A stretch of DNA of 64,000 nt, from positions 62,001 to 126,000 of the IMG/VR virus record IMGVR_UViG_3300035181_000357; one strand, 5' to 3'. The notes under the pieces are model-generated. The model had not been told where the DNA came from, did not search any database, and saw nothing but the letters and a program-made list of their open reading frames with translations. The position numbers and the translations under genes were made by a program. The stretch is from a virus. Below, one piece after another: positions 46,627 to 57,001 of this stretch (the stretch's first letter is position 1; the number at the start of each line of letters is the position of its first letter).

Positions 46627-46767
46627 CTCTGAAGACCAGAGATTGCCTAGTATGCACCCAAGAGATAAGTCTCGGGGTTATTGATCAAACCCAGCTGGCT
46701 CACATACGTGGCCACTGTAAAGCCGCAGCAGCTTGGGAAAGAATCAACGATACAGACTTGTTGATTC
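46627..46767. ncRNA. Structured RNA candidate in a 291-bp gap
   Basis: Between the genes at 46617 and 46909 there is no gene, but five stems can be drawn: CTCTG/CAGAG (46627-46641), CCCAAG/CTTGGG (46657-46662 with 46732-46737) enclosing GGGTT/AACCC (46675-46692) and AGCTGGCT with AGCC/AGCT (46693-46700 with 46721-46733), and GAATCAAC/GTTGATTC (46741-46767). Read either way, it could be an omega-RNA-like partner of the TnpB-like gene, a leader, or an independent RNA. The strand is not fixed. It contains GCCACTGTAA (46711-46720), which resembles a cobalamin-riboswitch core. Confidence 0.45.
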
Positions 46768-46857
46768 CAACCACCTCCTTAGATACCACTCTTGGATATC
46801 CTCAGTTTGTTTAACTGAAACTTTGAATAAAGGAGACTCAATAACCAAATGGATCGT

Positions 46858-46877
46858 TTATTATGATTATTGTTATT
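46858..46877 (+). repeat. Left copy of a 20-bp perfect direct repeat
   Basis: The bases ttattatgattattgttatt occur here and at 48246-48265, on the same strand, flanking the TnpB-like gene. Confidence 0.8.
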
Positions 46878-46908
46878 TTCTTTCGACGTTGCGTTTGGGA
46901 CAAAGTCC

Positions 46909-48063
46909 TCAGCAGAACCAAGGATGAGTAGAGGGAGGCACCTTAGGTGCTTCTAATTCTGCATATCCTAGTTCCATACACGAAGAAGCTAGAACCTGAC
47001 TTCTAAGCCTGTTCTTTCCTCTTCGTTTTGAGATGATACCAGTATCCTGGATAATCTTAAACGCGATAGCACCTTCCGCCTGTCGCGATCTCCCAATCCT
47101 TTTGATGATCATATCGATATCGTCAAGATTGTTCTTAGTGTCTTTCTTATGTTTACTAAGGAAGACGAATCTACAATTCTTAGAAATCTCTTTAAAAAGA
47201 GAATTAAGATACTTGTAGTGGTTCTTTCGAACCCTATCTGCTTTGACACTGATCTCTAATTCCTTACCGGTATCGAGGCTCAGAACCTTTATACTTAGAT
47301 GATCGTTGTCAGCAGCAATACCAATATCTAAGGAACCAGAAGGTGTAGTATCAGTTGCTTCGACGGATTTCAAGACCATATAATAATATCTGTGATCTCG
47401 TCTTACAACCTTTATACTCTTAACATCTGCCTTTTTAATACTGGATGGTATGGTTACAGAAGTTTTTAATTTCTGTAACCTGGTTTCTAGTTCTTTTATC
47501 AGGTTCTTGGTCTTGGTCTCATATCTACTAAATGTGATATGGATAGGATCTTCATCCTCTTCATAATCCCAAGACATCTTACTCAATCTCGAGGTCTCTA
47601 ATTCAGTCTTCGATTTCAATTCCATGCTAATCTTACTAAGTTTATTCTGTAAGATTCGTCTCGTTTTCCCAGTGGCTACATCAGAACGTTCCTGGTTTCG
47701 CTTCATTTCATAGCGTCTCTTGTTTTCGATTCGCTTCAGATTCAGATATTCGGTTTCAAGTTTCGTGTTCAGAGTTTTTAGTCTTTTGTCTGTTTTCGGT
47801 CGCAGGTGTCGTTGGGTGAGTTTACGTTTACGTTGGTAGTCTTTCAGGCATATCTCGACGATCTCTCTATCCCGTACTAACATGGAGGCTACATCTATGC
47901 ATAGCGCATTGGGTTCAGAAGAAAAAGATTCGGGGGTTAGGTTCTGGATTCGGCCACCAGAAGCGTCTATACCCACTAGACAATTCCACACCATTCTGTA
48001 GATCAAGAACTGCTGACCATAGTCGCCAGTTCTAACAAATGATCTTCTTACAACAGATGACAT
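46909..48063 (-). CDS. TnpB/Cas12-type protein, possibly truncated
   Basis: 384 residues from ATG at 48063 (in-frame GTG at 48075). Residues ~210-240 (VKSIKVVRRDHRYYYMVL) resemble the TnpB wedge strand; SLDIGIAADN (~243-252) carries the RuvC-I Asp; helices follow; SQVLASSCMELGY then APKVPPSTHPWFC end the frame where TnpB proteins have the zinc-finger start. In the RuvC-II position (FVFLSKHK) the usual Glu is absent, and RuvC-III with the second Asp is lost after the TGA stop. So it could be a nuclease-dead TnpB-like RNA-guided repressor or a decayed nuclease. It is flanked by a direct repeat. Family call is moderate, as whole-protein comparison was not possible. Confidence 0.5.
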   Translation of the reverse strand: MSSVVRRSFVRTGDYGQQFLIYRMVWNCLVGIDASGGRIQNLTPESFSSEPNALCIDVASMLVRDREIVEICLKDYQRKRKLTQRHLRPKTDKRLKTLNTKLETEYLNLKRIENKRRYEMKRNQERSDVATGKTRRILQNKLSKISMELKSKTELETSRLSKMSWDYEEDEDPIHITFSRYETKTKNLIKELETRLQKLKTSVTIPSSIKKADVKSIKVVRRDHRYYYMVLKSVEATDTTPSGSLDIGIAADNDHLSIKVLSLDTGKELEISVKADRVRKNHYKYLNSLFKEISKNCRFVFLSKHKKDTKNNLDDIDMIIKRIGRSRQAEGAIAFKIIQDTGIISKRRGKNRLRSQVLASSCMELGYAELEAPKVPPSTHPWFC

Positions 48064-48245
48064 GAACAATCTCACAAGTTAGGAACTGATACACTCAAGG
48101 TCAAGTAAATTCTTAATTCTACAAGAAGTTATCGATATCCTGTATAGTAAGAACAACAAGGATGACCGTAACCTGTAACAACCTGTATTCTTAATAATTA
48201 TAATAGATAACTGATAATAAGTAACAATTATAACTTATAATGATG

Positions 48246-48265
48246 TTATTATGATTATTGTTATT
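48246..48265 (+). repeat. Right copy of the 20-bp perfect direct repeat
   Basis: Identical to 46858-46877. The span between the two copies is 1368 bp and holds only the TnpB-like gene and its immediate upstream DNA. Confidence 0.8.
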
Positions 48266-48319
48266 AGGAATTAAGGACATGTTGTACACCTGTATCTAAT
48301 TGTTGTTGTAGCTGACAGG

Positions 48320-48349
48320 TTGTGTTCTCAATTTTGGACAATTTATACT
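48320..48349 (+). promoter_or_regulatory. Weak sigma-70-like promoter for the right arm
   Basis: TTGTGT at 48320 and TATACT at 48344-48349, 18 bp apart; -10 matches five of six, -35 only about half. It points toward the membrane protein gene at 48459. Other phage-specific promoters cannot be excluded. Confidence 0.35.
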
Positions 48350-48434
48350 TTCTGAATCATGTTTTTAAAGTCTCTCTATTACCAGGTACTTAAGAACACT
48401 TCATACACAGGTATAAAATTAGGATTTAGAACTT

Positions 48435-48456
48435 GTCACCTTATTGAAGAGGTGAC
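48435..48456 (+). promoter_or_regulatory. Hairpin covering the ribosome site of the gene at 48459
   Basis: GTCACCT-tattgaag-AGGTGAC, a perfect 7-bp stem with an 8-base loop, in which the right arm contains the Shine-Dalgarno (AGGTGA) two bases before the ATG. If it forms, the site is hidden; this is a simple way to set expression. Confidence 0.55.
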
Positions 48457-48458
48457 CT

Positions 48459-48929
48459 ATGTGGTTTGTATCGATCCTAAATTTCATGAAGCCAAAGATG
48501 CCTGAGTTCATTAAGAAAGCTTTCTTTGAAGATGATGGTAAGACTGTTTCGAGTTCCCGACTTATGGGAGGTCTGACCTTCGCTGTCCTACACTTCTGTA
48601 ACGTGACCTTGGTCGGAGCTATTTCGTGGGGGATCTGGTCGGTGATCAAGATTCATCCTATTGACAATATGGCTCTCACTTCTTTACTAGGTTCCATAAA
48701 GTACCTAGCTCTGTTATACCTAATCTTGGCTGCAACTGCTCTAGCCTTGTATGGTATCAACATCTGGAAGTATGTGTCTGCCATCAAGAATGGTTTGAAT
48801 AATGACGTCGATGGTTTAGAGGAAGAAGTGACTAAGACTTCTACCCAGGTTGAATCTACAAAGACTGTGACAACTCCTACCAAAGCTCCTGAAGTTCAGG
48901 TAGAGAAACCAACAAAAGACGATTTGTAG
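48459..48929 (+). CDS. small membrane protein, holin-like or unknown
   Basis: 156 residues. Two hydrophobic segments (about 36-63, LMGGLTFAVLHFCNVTLVGA onward, and about 79-104, KYLALLYLILAATALALYG) sit between a charged N-terminus and an acidic, Thr/Pro-rich C-terminus. Size and two segments are compatible with a class II holin, but no lysis gene is next to it, so other inner-membrane roles are possible. It leads the right-arm genes; a hairpin covers its ribosome site. Confidence 0.45.
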   Translation: MWFVSILNFMKPKMPEFIKKAFFEDDGKTVSSSRLMGGLTFAVLHFCNVTLVGAISWGIWSVIKIHPIDNMALTSLLGSIKYLALLYLILAATALALYGINIWKYVSAIKNGLNNDVDGLEEEVTKTSTQVESTKTVTTPTKAPEVQVEKPTKDDL

Positions 48930-48940
48930 ACCTATCAACC

Positions 48941-48958
48941 TTATTAATTAAGGTGACA
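48941..48958 (+). promoter_or_regulatory. Second copy of the shared 18-base start leader
   Basis: TTATTAATTAAGGTGACA, one base before the ATG at 48960, matching 14494-14511 on the opposite strand exactly. Here ACCTTA (48938-48943) can also pair with TAAGGT (48949-48954). Confidence 0.6.
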
Positions 48959-48959
48959 G

Positions 48960-49424
48960 ATGGCTATTGCCAGAAAACGTGATGACAATCTTATCGAAAT
49001 CCTGATAGGGAAAGATCTATATGTTTTTAAATCTCTGTCTTGGTTGGATGAGATGGTTGTTAAAGAAGTTGATGGTATTTCCAGAGAACGTCAGTTGATG
49101 GCTAGAGCAACCATATCTGTCTCAAACAACCTGACCTTCACTTATGAAGAGAAACTGAAACTGATGAGAGCTATCCCACTCGCTATCTTTAAAAGAGTGT
49201 ATACTATCTATAAGGCTTTAGAGGCTGATGGTAGAAGACCATTTAAAACCATCCACTTATATATTGCACCAGAAGTCACTAAAGTCTTGGGAAAGATCAA
49301 GATGGAAGACGAGGATATGGAAGAGACTCTGAATGCTGTCTTTGGAGACGATGAGGCTGAGGTCCGAGAAACTGAGGAACTAATTCTTAAGAATTCTGGG
49401 TTGAAGGGAGCCACAAAAATCTAA
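48960..49424 (+). CDS. tail assembly-type protein, unknown
   Basis: 154 residues, helical with an acidic C-terminal half. Position (three genes before the tape measure) is where phages usually keep tail-assembly chaperones, but I see no slippery-site frameshift to join it with a longer form. Its stop overlaps the next start by one base (TAATG). Confidence 0.4.
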   Translation: MAIARKRDDNLIEILIGKDLYVFKSLSWLDEMVVKEVDGISRERQLMARATISVSNNLTFTYEEKLKLMRAIPLAIFKRVYTIYKALEADGRRPFKTIHLYIAPEVTKVLGKIKMEDEDMEETLNAVFGDDEAEVRETEELILKNSGLKGATKI

Positions 49425-50482
49425 TGGCTACTGCTGGTACTCAATTAATGGAGAAGATTAACAGTGGAGAGATTCAAACTGTTAAATCAGGTGTAACCAA
49501 GAAGATAAGACAAGATGTATCATCTGTCTTCGAAGAGATACTGGGAGTAGGAGCGAGAATTCGTCCTATCCTCTTAGATGGGTCTAGGATAGGGTGGATT
49601 CGTGGCCTTAGTGTTAACGAGAGAAAGTTGCTGGCCTCTTGGTTTAATGATCAGAATGAGTTAATAACTCAAGCTCTAGTATACTCTACATCGTTATCGA
49701 AAGAAGATATAGTTAATCTAAACTCATATGAATTTAGATCCTTGTTAAGACTAGCCAACATAATGAGCACAGCAGATGTCAGCCTGTACCCATACCTAGT
49801 TCCATATACTTCCACATCTAGTTCAGATGATTTGTGGCGAGCCTGTGGTTGTATAGTTCCTCAGTTCCTGAATAAAGATATAACTATGCCAGATAGTAAA
49901 ACTATACGAATACTGTGTAACTCTGATCATAGTAGATTCTGGGCAAGTCTATGCAGCAAAAGGGACCAAGCCTCTTCTGAATTATCCGGGAATTATGATG
50001 CAGCTATGGTAGCTGGTGCTATGGTGGGTAAGAGTGTTCAGAAGTATATAACTAATCTAAATAAGAGAGCCTTGTTGTTAGAGATAAATTCTGATAATCC
50101 ATGGAAGAACATCTCTACAATAGACCAGGCAGATTCCCTAGATCTGAATGATGGATGGGGCCACGCACATGAGGATTCGTCGGAAGCTGGCCTCTTAAGA
50201 GAAGGTGAAGGTATGGTTGGGTTTGATAAACACGAACAATTCATGGAAACATTCTACGATCAGTATATGAATAGGCAGCAAAAGAAGACTGAAATAACTA
50301 AAAGAACCGAACAAGGGTTAATAGATGAGGTATCATCTATTATGACTGAAAAAGAAGTACAAGCTAGAGAACGAGATGTAGATAAAGAAAGTTCTAGAAT
50401 AAGACAGATGGCAGTAGATGAAGCTTCTAGTGCCTCAGATCGTATGGAACAAAAAGATAACATGACTTTCATTGTAGACTAA
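49424..50482 (+). CDS. tail-assembly-neighbourhood protein, unknown
   Basis: 352 residues. The first ~180 are a folded mix with WRACGCIVPQ; the last ~130 are strongly charged helix with EIT-KRTEQ-type heptads, likely coiled coil. Sits between the small gene at 48960 and the tape measure. A chaperone or portal-adjacent role is possible; nothing definite in sequence. Confidence 0.4.
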   Translation: MATAGTQLMEKINSGEIQTVKSGVTKKIRQDVSSVFEEILGVGARIRPILLDGSRIGWIRGLSVNERKLLASWFNDQNELITQALVYSTSLSKEDIVNLNSYEFRSLLRLANIMSTADVSLYPYLVPYTSTSSSDDLWRACGCIVPQFLNKDITMPDSKTIRILCNSDHSRFWASLCSKRDQASSELSGNYDAAMVAGAMVGKSVQKYITNLNKRALLLEINSDNPWKNISTIDQADSLDLNDGWGHAHEDSSEAGLLREGEGMVGFDKHEQFMETFYDQYMNRQQKKTEITKRTEQGLIDEVSSIMTEKEVQARERDVDKESSRIRQMAVDEASSASDRMEQKDNMTFIVD

Positions 50483-50492
50483 AGGAAATTAA

Positions 50493-51065
50493 ATGGAAAC
50501 TACACCACTAAGAACGTTAGACGATATAATCAATGATCTTCAAGGTTTTGGTATAGCCGAATCTGAGGACATAATCTCCTTAAATGTAAATAACAGAACT
50601 GTACAACTTAGAATTAAGAATCTCCCAACAGAGGAAGAGATCAATTCTCTTCTAGCTGCAGAAGAGTTTAAAGGGCATATGTGGGTCCAGAGAATCCGAG
50701 CTGAGATCCTGTCCAGATCCATATCTTGGATGAATGGAGTGGTGGTCACAGGAACTGAATACGTAGCACACCCTCTCCGTGATAAGATATCTGTAAACAT
50801 AAGAGTGGCTTTACGAGATGTTCTCTTAACTTGGGGTGTTGAGACTATCTCAATTCTCTGGAAGATCCTGATGGTCCATAACCAAAAGATCGAAGATAAT
50901 CTTATCGAATCATTCCCTGATACAGTCATAATGACTAATTTCGAGCAGAGATTCTTCCAACAGACTATGAAGGAATTGGAAGAAGCCCATAGAGGCGTAC
51001 TGGATGCTGTAGTGTCAGACACCTTAGTAGACACTATCGATGATCTCAAGAAGGGTGATCAATAA
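50493..51065 (+). CDS. tail-assembly-neighbourhood protein, unknown
   Basis: 190 residues, helical, no motif. It ends about 20 bp before a perfect hairpin and 60 bp before the tape measure start. AAGGAAA precedes the ATG. Confidence 0.4.
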   Translation: METTPLRTLDDIINDLQGFGIAESEDIISLNVNNRTVQLRIKNLPTEEEINSLLAAEEFKGHMWVQRIRAEILSRSISWMNGVVVTGTEYVAHPLRDKISVNIRVALRDVLLTWGVETISILWKILMVHNQKIEDNLIESFPDTVIMTNFEQRFFQQTMKELEEAHRGVLDAVVSDTLVDTIDDLKKGDQ

Positions 51066-51083
51066 ATAACAGGAACGAGATTC

Positions 51084-51108
51084 TATGCCTCTGTAATGCA
51101 GAGGCATA
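51084..51108 (+). terminator. Hairpin before the tape measure
   Basis: 10-bp perfect stem (TATGCCTCTG / CAGAGGCATA) with a 5-base loop, then ttaatag, only weakly T-rich. It could be a partial terminator or an mRNA-stability hairpin. Confidence 0.5.
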
Positions 51109-51124
51109 TTAATAGAGGTTTAGA

Positions 51125-54370
<3,246 letters not shown>

Positions 54371-55987
54371 ATGGCCACAAAATCTGTAAAGACGAGCGAT
54401 CTAGATATTTATATAACAGAAGCCTGTAAGACAGGTGCTAAAGAAGTAACAGCTAAAGTCTTAAAAGCAACTCTGTCTGGTGAACAGAATTTATCTGGGA
54501 GTAATGTAGTATATAATCCTGCCTCCAACAGTTCTGGGGCCTGGGGCCTCGCCCAGATGAAGGATCAGGCACTATTATCCTGTGGTCCTAGAGTTCTAGG
54601 GTATGGTCCTAAAGAGAATCCACCAGAACAGACCTATATGGATGCTCTTCATAAAGCTGCAGCAGAACCAAAGACTGCTATAAAGTTAATGAAAGCATAT
54701 TTAGATGCTGAGATTCCTGGTATAAAAGGATCTTTAAAAGGTGTTAAGTATGATAGTAACGATATAGGAGCTATCGTAGCTGGATCATACAATCTCGGTG
54801 CCTCAGAGAATAAAAAGGCTATCCTAGCGTCTATAGCTAATGGTAGATTTAATAAAGATGCATATTACCAAAATTACTATAACACCCTAAATCCAGCTGA
54901 TAGAAGTCAATCGAATGTTAACAGAGTTAGAAAAGCTGGAGGAGATTTACCAACCAACGTCCCTTATACAGCTAAAGCTACTAATCTCATGGAGATAGAA
55001 AAGGGGAGAGCTGCAAATTATATAGCTAATGTAGATTTTCTATCAGATACTGTGTCTAATGGTGCATTATCAGAGATGCCTTCTTTAATAATCGAAGAGG
55101 GACTAGACAGTAAACCATGGTATGATGATAGAGAGTTGACAACAGGTAATAGAAACCTTAAACTAATATCAACACCAGCCTGGTTTGAGATAAATCTAAA
55201 ACAAGATATAAAAAGTAGTAATAGGTTAAAGTATAACAATGATGTAGTTAAGGTTAAGCTTAATGTAAGTTTATCAGAAGTACAGGTCTCTCTCGCTCAT
55301 GTTATAAACAATAGACACTCTAGAACTGGATTCCATGTAACATTATGGGGGCAGGAACCAGATACTATATCTGCTTCTGGATCAACGGGTGTCTTTATGA
55401 ATTTCTTTGGTCTCGCGAACTTGATGAGTGAGGAGGGAGTTATGAATAGGTCTGAATTAGAGGATGCTTTTTTATACGATTCAGACAATAACAAAAATCC
55501 AGCAAATAAAGCAAATAAAGGTGTGTACCAGAGAACAGTATCTCTAGAAAACCAACCTCTTAGGATAGCTGCTCAGGAGGCATTTATAGAGATGTTAAGC
55601 CTGTTTAAGAATAATGGAATCACAAGATTTCACCCTGAAATAGTGAATAGAATATATCCACAGAATAAGCAGGGAAATGGTGGTGTGGTTAGTGGGGAAG
55701 CCTCTAGAACATCTGCTAAAGAACCTATGAATCCCTGGTCAAAAGCAATAGGTATGTCTTTCACCCAAGCAACCAACAGATCCAATGATGTCATGACCAG
55801 GGGATACGTAGTATTTAAGTATAAGAACAAGACGTACCTTGGATACTTTAAAGATATAAATTTTGAAATGGATTCCAATAATCCGTTCCGTTGGAATTTC
55901 AATTTCACATTTCAGGTAGAGAGATCTCTGTCTACTACATTCTTTTTACCAAACCTCAGCAGCGGGTTTGATAGTAATTTTGGATAA
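54371..55987 (+). CDS. Tail-tip protein: transglycosylase plus baseplate domain
   Basis: 538 residues. The N-terminal ~150 match the lytic-transglycosylase layout: ATLSGEQN (Glu38 as acid), YNPASNSSGAWGLAQM (48-63, 'GA-GL-Q' turn) and AGSYNLG (137-143). The remaining ~390 include a domain with WGQEPDTISASGSTG that is similar to one in the next gene. It probably cuts peptidoglycan during infection while fixed to the baseplate. It starts directly after the tape measure stop. Confidence 0.7.
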   Translation: MATKSVKTSDLDIYITEACKTGAKEVTAKVLKATLSGEQNLSGSNVVYNPASNSSGAWGLAQMKDQALLSCGPRVLGYGPKENPPEQTYMDALHKAAAEPKTAIKLMKAYLDAEIPGIKGSLKGVKYDSNDIGAIVAGSYNLGASENKKAILASIANGRFNKDAYYQNYYNTLNPADRSQSNVNRVRKAGGDLPTNVPYTAKATNLMEIEKGRAANYIANVDFLSDTVSNGALSEMPSLIIEEGLDSKPWYDDRELTTGNRNLKLISTPAWFEINLKQDIKSSNRLKYNNDVVKVKLNVSLSEVQVSLAHVINNRHSRTGFHVTLWGQEPDTISASGSTGVFMNFFGLANLMSEEGVMNRSELEDAFLYDSDNNKNPANKANKGVYQRTVSLENQPLRIAAQEAFIEMLSLFKNNGITRFHPEIVNRIYPQNKQGNGGVVSGEASRTSAKEPMNPWSKAIGMSFTQATNRSNDVMTRGYVVFKYKNKTYLGYFKDINFEMDSNNPFRWNFNFTFQVERSLSTTFFLPNLSSGFDSNFG

Positions 55988-55990
55988 CTT

Positions 55991-57001
55991 ATGTTAAGCC
56001 ATGATCAAGATACCAGAAATATCATAAATTCTATGGATTCGTTGGAGAATATAAACATTCTACCAACTAGAGGAGAGAATAAAATTCTCCCACTAGCCAT
56101 AGATAAATCTGTATTTCCAACTACAATCTCAGGAGCAGCAGGAATACCTCCAGACTTTAATTTTAGAGATTCTTTAGATGAGTTAGACTTCGCCTCTTCT
56201 AAAGCAAGAATAACCCTTACAGATTATATAACCATAAAGGTTAATAATAGAAAAGCAGCAAACGGGGATCCTTTCGTCTTTAGATTTTTAATAAATCCTG
56301 AATCTCTAAATATAAACAGGTCATCAGTGGATGGGCAAACCATGACTCGAGCTGGGTGGCAATTTGGTGTCTGGGGAGAGGACTTCATAAAGATTAGTGG
56401 TAAAGGAACGACAGCTGGGCAATACTTTGCTAGAACCCTAACTGATGGATATGGGGAATACACCTTGTCTTATAGAAATCTCCTGGCGTTCATGACTCTG
56501 TTTGAGAACAATGGGTATTGGTTTGAGGGAGAAAGTCCTTTCGATAATGGTCCTCTTGCCTCTGATCTCCTGAGAAGGAGAATAAAGAAGCATTCTGATG
56601 TAGTGTTCTCAGTTGGAAATTTCATATGGAATGGGATGTTTCAAAGTTTAACTGTCTCAGATACTGCAGATACACCATATTTCAATACTTTCAGTTTCAA
56701 TTTTATAGCCTGGAAAGAGCGATATAGAGGTAGTAGTCCTTGGTTAGACAGTACAGAATCAAATCTATATCGGGGACACGCATACGAAGCAGGATATAAG
56801 AATAAGAGTATATCTGAGTCTGGTGGTAGTCAGCAAGGGAATGTATTAAACAATGCCGTAGATTCTACACCAAGTTCACTATCATCTAGTAGTAACCAAA
56901 CATCTTATGGATTATCTGGAACAGATCAAAAGATAACTCTGGGGCAACTTCAAACACCACCCCTTTTAGATATCACAAGACAACTTAATGGTGGGAAATG
57001 A
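55991..57001 (+). CDS. baseplate hub/tail protein, probable
   Basis: 336 residues. A domain with FRFLINPESL, then WGEDFIKISGKGTTAG and a Leu-rich helix repeats the arrangement of the C-terminal domain of the gene before it, suggesting duplication. Ser/Gly-rich linker near the end. Ends 4 bp inside the next gene (ATGA). Confidence 0.6.
   Translation: MLSHDQDTRNIINSMDSLENINILPTRGENKILPLAIDKSVFPTTISGAAGIPPDFNFRDSLDELDFASSKARITLTDYITIKVNNRKAANGDPFVFRFLINPESLNINRSSVDGQTMTRAGWQFGVWGEDFIKISGKGTTAGQYFARTLTDGYGEYTLSYRNLLAFMTLFENNGYWFEGESPFDNGPLASDLLRRRIKKHSDVVFSVGNFIWNGMFQSLTVSDTADTPYFNTFSFNFIAWKERYRGSSPWLDSTESNLYRGHAYEAGYKNKSISESGGSQQGNVLNNAVDSTPSSLSSSSNQTSYGLSGTDQKITLGQLQTPPLLDITRQLNGGK

Larger units (their letters stand above)
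48064..48458. other. Divergent intergenic region, AT-rich
   Basis: 395 bp with no gene, separating leftward from rightward transcription. 48181-48270 is almost entirely A/T with TAATAATTATAAT-like runs, and shorter direct repeats (AACCTGTA at ~48168 and ~48178) lie beside it. Such a stretch could be a promoter array, a melting element of an origin, or both. Apart from the direct-repeat copy and the weak promoter listed here I see nothing else in it. Confidence 0.5.

Noticed and set aside
46657-46740. tRNA or group I intron in the structured gap
   Set aside because: Stems do not give a cloverleaf with a T-loop, and the P7-type core of group I introns is missing. Left as an unassigned structured RNA.
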